From positions 51,749,259-51,813,258 of the forward strand of contig CM039503.1 in assembly GCA_022432975.1 (NCBI GenBank): a stretch of 64,000 bases of DNA. Reading direction: 5' to 3'. The translations under genes were made by a program, and so were the position numbers. This document shows, piece after piece, positions 1 through 15,307 of the stretch; position 1 is the stretch's first letter, and each line of letters starts with the position of its first letter. Origin of the DNA: Begonia masoniana (lineage: Eukaryota > Streptophyta > Magnoliopsida > Cucurbitales > Begoniaceae). The notes beneath the pieces are model-generated. The model was not told the origin of the DNA and did no database searches. It worked only from the letters and a program-made list of their open reading frames with translations.

Positions 1-683
1 GTAAACCTCAGTAGCTTGATCGGTACATTACTGTGGAACAAATGATGAAGTAACATCTTATACACTCATTCAAAGTATTACTAAAGTTTTTATTACGCGT
101 CATTGAAGGTCTGGGTCCACAGTACACGCGTTCAAGAACTTCAAGTTAAACTGGAAGGTGAAATGATATTTTAGGTTTCGAACCCAATCATGTAACAGTA
201 ACCGCAGTAGCTTGATACGTTAGTTCTTTTGAACAAATCGATTGAAATGTGAACGTTTTTTACTTCATCAAATGCATTTTAAGGCTTAATTACGCGTCCA
301 TGAAGGTTATTGGGTCCTCAGTACACGGGCGTTCTCCTAATTGAAGGTAACCTTAAAGTGAAATGGAAATTAACTGAGGTTCTAAACGAAGCATGTACAC
401 AGTCAACCTCATAGCTTGATACGTTCAGTTATTTTGGAACAAATCGATGAAGTGAACTTTCTTATACTTCATCAAACGCATTACTAAGTCTTAATTACGA
501 TTTCCGTGACGGTTATGGGGCCACAGTACACGTGTTCTAATAACTCAAGGTTAACCTTTAAGGTGAAAGGATGACAGGTTCTAAAAAAAAAAAAAAAAAA
601 AAATAAAAAATTAACCACAAAAGTCATGTAACAGTTCAACTCATTAGCTTGATCGTTCAGTTTTTTTGGAACAAATGATGAGG
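1..683 (+). repeat. ~200-bp tandem satellite-like repeat, degenerate
   Basis: Three to four diverged units can be read, each with a segment like TAATTACGCGTCATTGAAGG (near 92, 287 and 491), a GTACACG segment and an 'AGCTTGAT' segment (near 14, 208, 415, 645). The period is about 195-230 bp. The same core recurs around 42.8-43.2, 44.3 and 49.75-50.6 kb, so this is one dispersed satellite family. This copy carries many small indels and a ~20-A run near 584-602, consistent with decay or poor sequence quality beside the assembly gap. Confidence 0.75.
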
Positions 684-783
684 NNNNNNNNNNNNNNNNN
701 NNNNNNNNNNNNNNNNNNNNNNNNNNNNNNNNNNNNNNNNNNNNNNNNNNNNNNNNNNNNNNNNNNNNNNNNNNNNNNNNNNN
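684..783. other. Assembly gap of exactly 100 N
   Basis: A run of exactly 100 N is a conventional placeholder, so the true distance between the satellite on the left and the DUO1 gene on the right is unknown. Confidence 0.98.
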
Positions 784-1062
784 TTAGGTTGAATATACCG
801 GGGTTCGCAATAGGAGGGTGATTAGGCATATGGGGGTTAGGCTTGAGGGTGGGGCGAGGGAGGGTATTCAGGGAAGGTAGGGGTGGCTAGGCACAGGCGT
901 AGTTGGGGAGGTTCGAATTGAGTGAAGAAGTAGGTGAAGAAGGGGAGGAAATGGGAGTAACCGTCTTAACCGCCACTGCTCCGCAAATTGAAAAAGGAAC
1001 TAGAGAGAGAGAGAGATGTAGAGAGAGAGAGTGTGTTGCAGGGATTGAGTTGTGGAGAGAGA

Positions 1063-2422
1063 ATGGGAGGAAACGGAGAAGAAGCATTGAGGAAAGGGCC
1101 GTGGAAGGCTGAGGAAGATGAAGTGCTTTTGAACCATGTCAGAAGGTACGGATCCAGAGACTGGAGCTCCATTCGATCCAAAGGTCTTCTTCGTAGAACT
1201 GGAAAGTCTTGTCGTCTTCGATGGGTCAACAAGCTTCGTCCCAATTTGAAGAAGTATGTTTATCTCTCTCTTTCTCTCTCTCTCTAGATTTCTGAAAATA
1301 CTTGGCTAAGCAAGTAAAAACTGTGCGAAGTACGCATGTGAACTGTTTGTAAATTTGTCTTAAAGAGCAGTAGTTCTCGTTGAAGGAATTGCATTTGGCC
1401 AAAATCTTCTAGTGGTTGATTTTTCTCTTCATTTTTCCTTCTTTCTTAGTGGGTGCAAGTTTTCAGCAGAGGAAGAAAGAGTGGTGATAGAATTGCAGGC
1501 GCAATTCGGTAACAAATGGGCGAAAATAGCAACTTATTTGGCCGGAAGAACAGACAATGATGTGAAGAATTTTTGGAGTAGCAGGCAGAAGAGATTGGCT
1601 AGAGCTCTGCAGAATTCAGCCACAACCTCCAAATCTCATAAACAAAAAAAGGAACTTTCTACTTTCCATGAAGTTTGCACTTATGAGGTAAATGAACTCT
1701 AATCTTAAATATCAAACCGTTTTTGCATTTTCAAATCGATGTCTTATAGATTAGCTTATTGAAATCATTTGTATAAATTACAAGATTTTGTCCTTTCCCT
1801 TTTGCTATTTTCCTATTTCTGCGACGAATCTATGAACACCCACAAAAAATGAGGACCATTATTGTTCATCCATCTTTCTAGTTTGTGTTGCCTCTAATGG
1901 GACGTTGGATTTGAAGATGTTTTTGGTTGGTTTTGTGTAAATCAGGGTCCAAAGTTGAGCACTTCATCGGAAGGGAAATCATCTTCAAAGGCATTACTTT
2001 CCTCTGACAATCATTTTCTCAGTAGCCAGACAGATTGTGTTCAAACTGAGAGGAATCCATACCTTGATAGCCTATCACATTTTCCTTTTCCCCAAATCCC
2101 ACAACCCCAACAAGACCTTCCGTTTAAGCCTGGAAGCCAAGATCTCATGGCTCGGCTTGACGACTCCTACTTCTCTGATGTTCTCGGATTCATCGATTCT
2201 TCCGAACTAGGAAATGACCTGCAGCTCCCCATCGGCCAGCCAGTTTCTGCACCGGACATGGACAGAGGCTGCCACATCACTCCGAGGGGGCAAATTGACA
2301 ATTCGATGACCCCTGATTGGTTCTTTGACGACTTTCCAGCCAACATCTTTGATCAAATGGAGCCACTGTCAAGCCCATCAGAACTACGATCACTTGATGC
2401 TTTTTCAAAAGTTGTAGTGTAA
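1063..2422 (+). CDS. DUO1: DUO1-type R2R3-MYB transcription factor (male germline)
   Basis: Three exons: 1063-1253, 1450-1687 and 1946-2422, giving 301 residues, close to Arabidopsis DUO1. R2 covers about residues 11-60 (from KGPWKAEEDE) and R3 about 67-115 (KFSAEEERVVIELQ...GRTDNDVKNFWSSRQ). The NGCKFS junction carries the extra lysine known from DUO1 (here K67), and the SIRSKGLL..RTGKSCRLRWVNKLRP string is DUO1-like. The ATG at 1063 was chosen because it directly precedes the MYB domain; an upstream in-frame ATG at 988 lies in GA-repeat leader. Known role of the family: activates the male-gamete programme and sperm-cell formation in pollen. An acidic C-terminal region (WFFDDFPANIFDQM) fits an activation domain. 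Exon 1 carries a miR159-like site, suggesting repression outside the germline. A short CT tract lies at the start of intron 1. Confidence 0.92.
1162..1182 (+). promoter_or_regulatory. miR159-like target site inside the DUO1 coding sequence
   Basis: The 21 nt begin TGGAGCTCC and end ATCCAAA, encoding the WSSIRSK part of R2. Compared with the textbook complement of miR159 (TAGAGCTCC...CAATCCAAA) I count three mismatches or wobbles. DUO1 is an established miR159 target in Arabidopsis at this position, so the match is expected if regulation is conserved. Confidence 0.75.
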
Positions 2423-2730
2423 TAATTCATTTGTTGTAGAAGACTGTCTTTATAATAATTTATATTATACAATTATTATTAAACATACGAGTTTATAATT
2501 GTTAAATTATATCCAACACGATCTTCTCTTTCGCTCGTCTCTTTTGATCTTTTCGCGAATGTAACATGTTGGTGTTGGAATCACGAAACTTAACCATCAA
2601 GTGATTTTAAGGTCAATTTCACAAATAGTGAAAGTATTGAAGCCGAGGTTATGAAAGAACCATTTGCGCATACTAATTAAGAGATGAACTTACAATGAAG
2701 GTAGAAAAATAGTATGAGAAAAGCTTCAAA
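2423..2730. other. Spacer between convergent genes
   Basis: AT-rich interval between the DUO1 stop and the transporter stop. It should hold both 3' UTRs. I see no other gene or repeat. Confidence 0.7.
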
Positions 2731-4649
2731 TCAAATCAATCGTGTTTCTTCTTCATCCTCTATGTTTTGCAGTTGAAGAGTGTTCTCATATTCATTAGCA
2801 TCTGGAAGTTTTTGATTCATACTTGCAGAGGACGATGATGGAGTCGACTTCTTGCTCCAGTTGAAATCAGGGAAGAGCTTCAGTGTTATGCCCATGGCTA
2901 TCAGCAATAGCCCTGTCCCATGCTGCTCAGTTAATGGCTTTGTGAATATCAGGTATGAAAGCAGTAATGTCACTGCCTTTCTTGCCGTTGTTACCTGTGA
3001 TCTCGTTTTAAAAAAAATAAATCTCTCCTTTCAAAACTTCAGACAATATCTAAAATCATTGTTCCACCGAAGTGAATTTAATCTTTCGAAACAAAGTTGA
3101 CATTAAAATTGAAATGATTTGTACCATGGCTGTTGTGGCTGCGCCAAAGAGTGCGATGAGGGAGAGGACGGAGACTTGGCCTACGTAAGTAGCCATCGCT
3201 TCGAATACCAACACACCGTAGACGTATAAATGCTGAACAAACAAGACATACACTTTATTAGAGAGTGTTTGAGATTGCCTGAAATGAGGCATGAGGCTGC
3301 TTTTAAAGGTTTTATTTTGTTTGTTTTTTACCTTTGAACATGAATTCCATGCTTTGAACAACTCTCCGGTGAGAAGCATAGGCGGAATCAAGAAGGGCAA
3401 CCCCACGACGGTGGAGCAAAACAGCATTTCCATCTGCTCTTAAACAGACAAATCAAAATAAGTAAAAAAAATTAAATGTGGTCATAAGTTTTCCCTCACC
3501 ATGTTTTTTCATTTTCCAGGCATCCAAACAGTTGACAAAAATGGAAAATCACCTGTGTGGTTTGGGGATTCATGGTGAAGATTGCTTCTTGCAAATTTCC
3601 CAAGAAAGCATCCATGATCAAAGCACCCGACACCATGATCACACCGACAACACTGAAATCCGGAGAAGTTTGAGCGTCGGCTAAGGTGAAAAGGATCAAA
3701 CCAACCACTAAAAGTAGAGCAGAAATGTATTCATGAGTAGGATATTTTCGTCTTAGACCTGGTATGAAAGCACCCATTATCATCACTGGCAGAACCTGCA
3801 ACGCCAGAACGAAAGATCAAAGCTATGGCAGAATAATTGGACTGGTTTGGCTTATGGATTATGAAGTTTACCTTTGTCGATTTAAACATGAGTTGAGCAG
3901 GATAATTAAGAAAGGCAAGAGAGCCTTTTGTGAGGCCATGTGAACCCATTAAAACTGCAGAGAGCTTCACATAAGTTTTCCATGGATTCACCATCTGTTT
4001 GGCCGTAAATCCTTGCAAATAAATCAACAAAAGATAGACGAATCCTTGAATAAATGTGAAGTACCACCCATAGCTGTGGAAAAAAAAAACTCAATGATCA
4101 AACAATCCCTTAATCCCCAGTAAAAAAAGAGAATAGAGAGAACTGAGAATGTTTCCAAATTACCTGAATTGAAGCTTGTTATAAACGTATTCCTGTAAAT
4201 CAGACGAGAAGGAATCAACACTAAAAAATGTAGTGCAATCTAGCGAAATTCAGCTTATGTTTTCGAATATTTTTCTTTATTCTTAGTTTTCTAGGCAACC
4301 AAACAGAAAAGCCGAAATACACCAGACCTCAAATTTCTCGTAGACATCATAATTGAAGATAGATTAAACTCTAGAAATAAGGTGATTGCCGAAATCGATT
4401 TTTCAACACTTAAAAAGGGAACAAATCGCAGAAGAGACTAGTTTCTCGCCCTTTCTTCAGTTTTCTCAGCAACCAAACAACGTAGGAAAAGAAGAAGAAA
4501 AACCACTCAAGGATGAGAAGTACCTCGCAGACTCCATTAACAAGATAACCAAAGAAAAATCCGGACGAGCATATAAGAAACTGTTTCCATCTAGGTTTAT
4601 CTGTCAGAGAAATCCCAAACAGAGACCGACCTTGCTCTTCACTCTTCAT
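2731..4649 (-). CDS. UTR2: UDP-galactose transporter 2-type nucleotide-sugar transporter
   Basis: Seven exons on the minus strand: 4524-4649, 4164-4192, 3872-4073, 3553-3795, 3332-3433, 3125-3232 and 2731-2994, giving 357 residues. All junctions are GT-AG and in phase, including a 29-nt microexon. The protein is a multi-pass membrane protein of the drug/metabolite transporter superfamily. Segments such as [38 protein letters not shown] and [16 protein letters not shown] match my recollection of Arabidopsis UTr2 closely. The family exchanges UDP-galactose or related nucleotide sugars across Golgi/ER membranes. The C-terminus after about residue 320 is hydrophilic, Ser- and Glu-rich, and presumably cytosolic. 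A 12-codon upstream ORF precedes the start. The substrate is inferred from the family only. Confidence 0.9.
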
Positions 4650-4741
4650 TCCTCTTCGTCTTCGTCCTCACCGCTACTGGTCAGAATCCCAGCCAAATAA
4701 ATCAAATCAATGAAAAATATAAAACCCAAAAGCGCATCGAA

Positions 4742-4780
4742 TCAAGTAAGACGAACATGGCGTTCTTCTTGCTTGGCCAT
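4742..4780 (-). promoter_or_regulatory. Upstream ORF in the transporter leader
   Basis: On the minus strand an ATG at 4780 opens a 12-codon frame ending in TGA at 4742, about 90 nt before the main ATG and out of frame with it. It would act only if transcription begins upstream of 4780. A GA/CT-rich stretch further upstream (about 4830-4870) fits a plant leader. Confidence 0.4.
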
Positions 4781-7700
4781 TACTATTGCATGTTGGATTG
4801 AAGAACACCGACACTCACACACAAACAAAAATGGAGAAAGAGAGAGAAGATAGAGAGAGAAACAGAGAATGAAAATGACGTTTCTTAACCATAAATAAAA
4901 TGTGGTTTATAAGGAAAACCTACGAAAAGAGGAAAGAGAATATGGAGCACAACGTTACGTTCCAAGCTCTACTCCGCCATTCCTCGTTGCTCTGTGTTGA
5001 AGAGAGAGAATTTTCTTCTTCTTTTTCCGGGAAAATATTTGCAGGAAGGCGAATTATCTGCTACAGTTTGCCTAATCAGACTACAGTGAATCCTTCCCTA
5101 CTTTTATTATTACTAAATCGAAGTCAACTTTTTCTCTCTTTGACCAATACATTCTTGCCTTCTTGGAGAGTGTTACTATGTGCTTGTGTCCACCGTATTG
5201 AATTTCTTTAAAAAGTAATTATCATAAATTACTACGATAAATTTTGATTTAATAAATAGATATTTTACCATTTTCAATTTTTTTTTCTTCCAAAAATAAA
5301 AGGATAATTAATAAAAAAAATTGATATTTAGATATAATTTTTCAAAATAATAAATAAAATATATCACGTTGATTTTTAAATTTCATGACATAACATGTCA
5401 AGTTATGTGAATTATTAAAATAATAATTATTAAAAAACCAAGAGATGTGACATCCATGACTTAGTTTCTGTTTGGAGAGAGAATTTTCTAGGGAAACTAG
5501 AAAAGGGTGGAAAGTGAAAGTTAGGGTTAAGAAAGTGTGGGTTTTTGATTGTACGTTACACAAACGTTGATTGTTGAATCCCGGCCAACACACCACATGG
5601 CTTAAGGGAATGGTAAGGCCATGCATAGAAGTTAGAAGTATGTGTCATCCAATTTGACTAAATAACAAAGTATCCTCCAATTAATTACTCCGTCATTCTA
5701 GATTTATATTATAATCTTACGATACCAACGATTGCTGCATGTTATTCATTCACTAAAATACGAGTCTCTTTTCATTATTTCAGTGTTTTGTTCATTTTAA
5801 TACTAAATTATAACGTTAAAAATATCATAGAGGACCTGTAATGTAACAGTCCACTCTATGAAAACAGTAACTGTCTAAGATTTTATTGATTGTCAGCATC
5901 AACTCATACCAGTAGAAATACATAATTTCGCATCATTTGGGAGAGTGAAAAATGAATGGTTTATAAAAAGAGTTCTTCTCCTCAAAAAACAAATATGTAC
6001 AGGCTTTAACTCAAAACGAATGATATTGTAGTAGGAGAATTGATAACTTGACAGATAACACATAAAATATGAAAATGTAGGTCATGTCCACACAATCATC
6101 TAAATATGAATTTGTATTGATAACAACTAAACTAATATACATGATTGGCAGATAACACATAAAATATTAAAATTGATATACGTGACAATTGATAAATTCA
6201 ATGCACGGGTAAGCTTAGAAAAAATCATTTTGATCCTCTCTTGATATAGTTGATTGACCAAATTACCGAAAATATTTTTTATAATTATAATAATTCACGA
6301 GCTCATAAGAATATACGATACACAATCATAATAAATTTAAGGTTTGAGTGAGAGATTGTTGGATATTATTTAACAATTATACTATGAACTCGTATATTTT
6401 GACATAAAATTAATTTAACAATTATACTATGAACTCGTATATTATTTAACAATTATACTATGAACTCGTATATTTTCAAAAGCAATAACAATCCCAATAA
6501 TTTAGTATATTTGATATAAGATTAATTTCGACAACAAAAGGTCTTGAAAATAGAAAGAATAAGAGTCATAAATTTATGTCTGAATAAGGAGAGACAGAGA
6601 AGAGGGGGACAGAGATATTATTTGTGTATCCTTCACACTATGGAATAAAATGTCAAATATGGTACTCGAACGAGAGTATATTTGATGACAGTCAAAAAAA
6701 ATTTAAATTTGATTCCTATTTTTAGAGACGAAGTGCTCGTTTTTTTGAAAAGAAAAAACGAACTCGAGTAAAAAAACCAAATCAAATCAACCAAAACGAG
6801 CCAAAGCAACAAATTCAGACTAAAAACTGGGAGCGAATGACCGAAACTGGACTACAAAAAAACTCAATCAAATCAAATTGAACAAAAACCGAAAAACGAC
6901 CAAGTTTGGTTTCCATAAAATTAATAATAACTTTAATAAAAAGATTAAATTATAGAAACCAAATTAAAAACAAATCATAACATATGAAAACCAAAGTCAC
7001 AAGATTTTTATTGTAGTTTTACCATAAAAACAAGACATAATATCAGGCTACGGCAGCAATTGAGTGCGTCAATGCTGTAACCTTAAAGGAACAAAGCCGG
7101 CAAATGACGGCCAGTGATATTTCCCAGATAAGGTTTACACGTCAATGCCAGCCCTAAAACGTGGCCACATAAACAAAACGTTCACTCTCTCTGATAATTT
7201 ACCCAAACAAAAAGACGTCAAGGAGAAAAGCCAAAGCTATGGCAGCAATGGTAAACCCAAAAAACACTATGGACACAGTTGGAAGCTAGTAGATCTTAGC
7301 TGCCTGAATGCAGCTTCTTCTGGCCCAGTAAATGAACTAAGCAGATGCAGGCTGCAGCTCAACTTGTCTCAACTGAACTAGCTGTCTTTGGGGACCACTT
7401 CTCACAAGCTTACAATTTTCCAACTTGGAAAATCATGCATTTACTATATGCTAACTCCATCATTTTGGCTTTTGACAGGGCCCATAAATCATAACCAATC
7501 AATTTTATTCATAGCTAATCTCAGATAAATAATTTGAATGCAGGGAAGAAAATGTATTAACCAGTTTGGATCAGACTGTCACACCACCTTCTGGGTTCTC
7601 CGCCCAAGTTGAGTACTACTTGAATAGGTGAACGACCAGACAGACCCTTAGACTTCACTGCAGCCTCCATCTGGTGAAGGACAAAAATACAAACATATTT

Positions 7701-7982
7701 TCCAATCTGTCCAACATGAGAAGTCTTAAAGAGGAGAAACATTCAATGAACTACGTTTCTATTAGTACAAATGATAATGAGATTTTACAAATGAGAATCA
7801 AGTTGAGGCCGCGATTGTATGCGAAATGAGAAGAAGATCTATGCAAATCAAACTTGAGATGATTGTAGGTATTATTTTTCTTCAAATTAACATACAGGAA
7901 GAGTGGAACCAATAGGAAAGAAAAAAAAAATTAAGACATGGAAAACTTGCAAGTGTTAGTTACCCACCATGCTGGAGGTTTC
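4781..7982. other. Intergenic region between two minus-strand genes
   Basis: AT-rich, with no convincing coding exon. It should hold the transporter promoter at the left and the kinase 3' UTR at the right (about 7.4-7.98 kb). A 34-bp unit containing ACTATGAACTCGTATATT occurs three times between 6366 and 6476. The short frame at 7145-7381 has no recognisable domain. Confidence 0.55.
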
Positions 7983-11100
<3,118 letters not shown>

Positions 11101-14100
11101 CACCGTTCGAGAGAGAGATTACGACATGTAAGAGAGAGAGAGAGAGAGAGAGAGGCGGGAGGGTGATGAAATTGCAATGGATTCGTCTGAAATTAGAGAA
11201 GCTAGGTTTTCCGACGTATCATAAGAAGTTTGGAATCGCTGAAAAGACACGAAAGAAAAGGAAACAAGAAAGAGCAGCTAAGAGAGAGAAGGATAAGTAA
11301 AGAAGAAGAAGAAGAAGGTGCTTTATAAAGCTCAGCAATGACACTGTAGAAGCAGACAGCGTACAAAAGGATGTCTGATCTCTGCAGGCTTTGCGTCTCT
11401 CTCTCAGCTCAGCTCAGCTCAGCAGGCGGCAAGTTTTGGCAAATCAATTACTACAATTGAAGCTTTGACAATCGACATGGAGTAGAATTATCAACGGACA
11501 CTTTTCCCCTTATCCTTCTTCTTCCCCATTTTGGAAGGAATTGCTCTGCAAATCACACCAGAATTTCAAAGCAGGCAAATCGAAGACTTTAGCATCACTT
11601 GCTTCGTACCCATTTCTTTTTTCTCCATTACCCTTCCTGATAAGTTAATGCCTAGTTAGTGCCTACGCTTTAATATATTCAATTTTATCGTATTCAATAA
11701 ATTTTAAAGATATTCTTTTTTTTTTTAAATAAACTATAGGATAGTGACAAAAAAAACTTAAAATTATTTTTATTAACAAAACAACGTGAAATTATCTTAT
11801 GATAACAATCAGGTTGGCCGCGTGAAGCCAAATTTGCCAGTTCTCCAGTGAATTTTCCACCCATTTCGACTACGCGCGATCGTATTTCAAGCGCGGACGA
11901 CCGCGCGAAGTCGAGGTCTCCCGTTCTCAAAAGTCGTTTGCAACTATTTCAAATAGAGACGATTACAAATGGTTAGTTTGTTAGCAAATGATAATTTAAG
12001 GTTTAGTTTTTCAACAAATATAATTTAGGGTTTAGTTTTTTAGTGGCTCTAAACTCTAAAGTTTAGAATTTTTATTGATAATTATCTTTTTTTTAATATA
12101 AAAATGAATTGATTAAATAAAATAACAAAATTTTAAAAAAAAAATTAAAAAGTACAATTTAGACCCTAAAATTTAGAGTCGTTTCAAATAAAACTTGAAC
12201 ATTTAATTTTCAATTATAAGCAATTTAAACTTTACAGTCATTTTATCAGTTAAATTCATGATGTGTTTACCACGTTTTTTCATCCAATTTTGTATTTTAA
12301 CTTGATTTCTGACTCCGAACTTTGCTCGTTTCTCGACAGAGTTTGAGGCTTAAGAAAAGAAACACCTATTATGGGAAGGTAATGCCGTTTGTTTAATGTT
12401 TAATACAGCCACGTTCTCTTGTCGAGTGACATCATTCGTAACCGACAATATTGTTTTTTTATTTGAATTTTAACTAATGTTGTACCATGGTCTAACTTTA
12501 AGTTCATAACTAGCATTGATTCCATTAGGAGAGGAAGATAGAATTTATTGTTATGCTTAGATTCCTTCAATGAGCCACTCATCACTTTGCACAACACCTT
12601 TCTACGACTGCATTTGACCTGTACTTTGCAAGATTTCACAATTGGCCATGTAAATATCTAGGGTTGGCCATGTCCCACTAGTTATGATCAATTCATTTTC
12701 GTCTCACTTTTGAACGTTCGGCCAGTTGAAATCTTTTTGAGAAAAAACCACATTTGATCACCAGTTTTAATGACTCAAACAACAATATATGAAATCTATG
12801 CGTGACTAGAATAAAGTGCGTATCTCATCGACTGAATTTTATCTAATCATCTTATGTGAGATTTATATGCTGATCTAAGATTTCAATAAAATAAATAAAC
12901 GTGCAAAAGTAATATATCACGTGATGATTCAAAAACTTGTTAAGTTTTAGGATTTAATACAAAAAATTAGGGCACTCGGAGTCAAACCCATTGATTTTCT
13001 TCCATTTAAATGAAAATTGCATCCCATCACAAATTTGAGAGGCCAAACTCAAAAAGACTAGAATAAGAAATTCCAAGTCCTGAGAATTGATGATCGGTGA
13101 GTTTTGAGTCCTCTAAAGAACTCCCACAAATATGGAAGTCTTCATCAACCACGGCTCAAACAAATGGTAGAAACTCATGTCATTAAGGATGTCGGTGGAT
13201 TCTCCTCGTGGAATGCATTCAAAACTTGAATCTGCATGCACTGAACCAATACAATAAACGATAACAACAACGTTAAGAACACGAAACTACAGAAAAATTG
13301 TCATATCAATAAACTATAGTCTGTCACGGTCGATTTGTGGAAGCATATTGATTTTTCAATATTTTCTTCCCTGAACTATTGAGTTGAACAACCATTTAAC
13401 TCATTAGGATGAGGAGAAATATTCAGCTATTATAGGACTTCAAGCTTCCTATATCTACATAAACGTACATTCAGTTCCCGATATCAATCGAATTTTTTAT
13501 TTACTCAATCGAGTGCGGCAACTCGTTCAGCCACTGGGGGATGGGAATAATGATATGTAGAGTACAAAATGATTAGTATTCATTGCATATAAGCTCTCCT
13601 CGTTAGATTTTTGTGCGACTCAAATTCTATTTAGAACATTATGGTTATGTCACATTGTTAATCTCATTAGAATTTTATTTTATGTATAAATTCACGAAAG
13701 CTAGAGTCGTAAAACTCGCGATTGTATTTTGTTATTCATAGTAAACTTAATTTATCTGCCCGTGATGTTTTTCCTGTAAGGGTTTTTCCACATAAATCTA
13801 GTGTTCCTCATCTTATTTTCTTTTTTTCAATTATCGTTCAATTTCTAACCCTCCTAAAAAAGAATTATATAAAGAATTATGAACAAATAGATTATAAAGG
13901 AAGCTAACGGACTAATTGAAACCATTGTCAAGAGATAGCAGTTGATTTTAATTGACAGATAAACAAATATATACGTTTCAAAAAAACCTAAAAAGGAGAA
14001 GGTCTTTATCAAAGTTGGGGTCATTGATCCTTATTTGCAAGAGATGGCTCGTGCTCGATCGAGCTCGACAGAAATTGCCACCAAAAAGGTCAAAACTTGA

Positions 14101-14368
14101 AAGGCTTAGGCTTTTTAGCCCATAACAACGAGAATGTCAAAGTCAGATTGAGTTCGTGGACTTCCCTATTTTACCTAACGATGCGACCTCTTCATATTTT
14201 TACTTAAAAGCGTATTTACGACAAATCTTTCTTTTCGTTCCGACGCCGACGGGTCGACTGAAAATAGGCGCGTGCGTTACACTCATCTTCTATTTCGTCG
14301 TGTAATTAATTTTTGTTTAATCACTCTCTGCCAGAACTGAGATTTGATCATTTGAAGGTGGAGGAAGA

Positions 14369-14370
<2 letters not shown>
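11101..14370. other. Divergent intergenic region, kinase promoter side
   Basis: Contains a GA repeat in the kinase leader (about 11131-11154) and about four CTCAG repeats near 11404-11424. Otherwise it is AT-rich spacer. The region 12.9-13.6 kb has no readable protein domain in any frame I could judge. I see no RNA gene. Confidence 0.5.

Positions 14371-14407
<37 letters not shown>
14371..14407. repeat. (CT)n microsatellite in the likely CBE1 leader
   Basis: About 18 CT units, 0.9 kb upstream of the CBE1 ATG. CT tracts are common in plant 5' leaders. Confidence 0.9.
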
Positions 14408-14408
<1 letters not shown>

Positions 14409-14964
14409 ACTTCCGTATTAATCCACTGGAAAGCTAGAGATAATTGCTTAGGATTTCGCTTTGCTGGATATGTCTCTCTTGATAAAATCTTTATTTCGTA
14501 ATTCGATCCAGGTTGTCATTTCTCTGCCAAAACCCTAGGTTAATGGTGCTTAAATCCTAGAGCGAATCCTTGAATTCTGTTTGGCTTCTTGGCATTTCAT
14601 TTACAGAAATTTGTCCGCAGCTAATAGTCAAGGAGTATTCGATTTCGTCTGGGTGGACATTTTGTTGCCTTTGTTTTTCATTTCGAGTTGTAAATTCTGA
14701 ATGTGAGAAAAGAAGTGAGTGTTTGTGTATATGTGTGTTAGTAGCTTCGAAATTTGGGACAGAGGATTGCCGATGGTAGTCGCTTCGTGTTTTTCATCGG
14801 GGATTGAGCTGGATCGCATGCAGAGGTTACCCGAGTTATTGGTCGTGGAGCTAGTTTAATAAATTTGCTTTGCTTGACTCGTATTAGTCGGAAGAGGGGG
14901 GTTTTTTTTTTCTGTAGTAACAGTTGATTGATGATCACTGTTTGCATCTTGCTCACTCCAAATT

Positions 14965-15288
14965 TTCTGGAATAGAATTTTTGAAGGGCGTTGGTATTCA
15001 ATCTTTCCTGGAATAGAATTTTTGAAGGGCGTTGGTATTCAATCTTTATGGATTGTTCTATTCGATAAAGGTGATCCTGAGCTGTTGAATACGTCAAGTA
15101 GCAATTAGTGCTTTTAGTTGGAAATTTGCTCATTTATCATCTGCCGTGAGTATTAAGGGCACAGGTATTCAATCTTTATGGATTGTTCTATTCGATAGTG
15201 GTGATCCTGGGCTGTTGAATACGTCAAATAGCAATTAGTGCTTTTAGTTGGCATTTTGCTCATTGATCTTCTGCCGTGAGCATTTTGT
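14965..15288. repeat. Nested tandem duplications upstream of the CBE1 start
   Basis: A ~40-bp unit with GAATTTTTGAAGGGCGTTGG is repeated directly twice (about 14968-15047). A ~125-bp unit running from GGTATTCAATCTTTATGG to TCTGCCGTGAG is then repeated (about 15031-15160 and 15164-15288) with a few substitutions. The block ends about 20 bp before the ATG, so it probably lies in 5' UTR or a leader intron. Confidence 0.85.
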
Positions 15289-15307
15289 TTAGCCCGAGCT
15301 TTGCAGA

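Noticed and set aside
7145..7381. 78-codon plus-strand frame downstream of the kinase
   Set aside because: No domain, no splice partners, overlaps the probable kinase 3' UTR.
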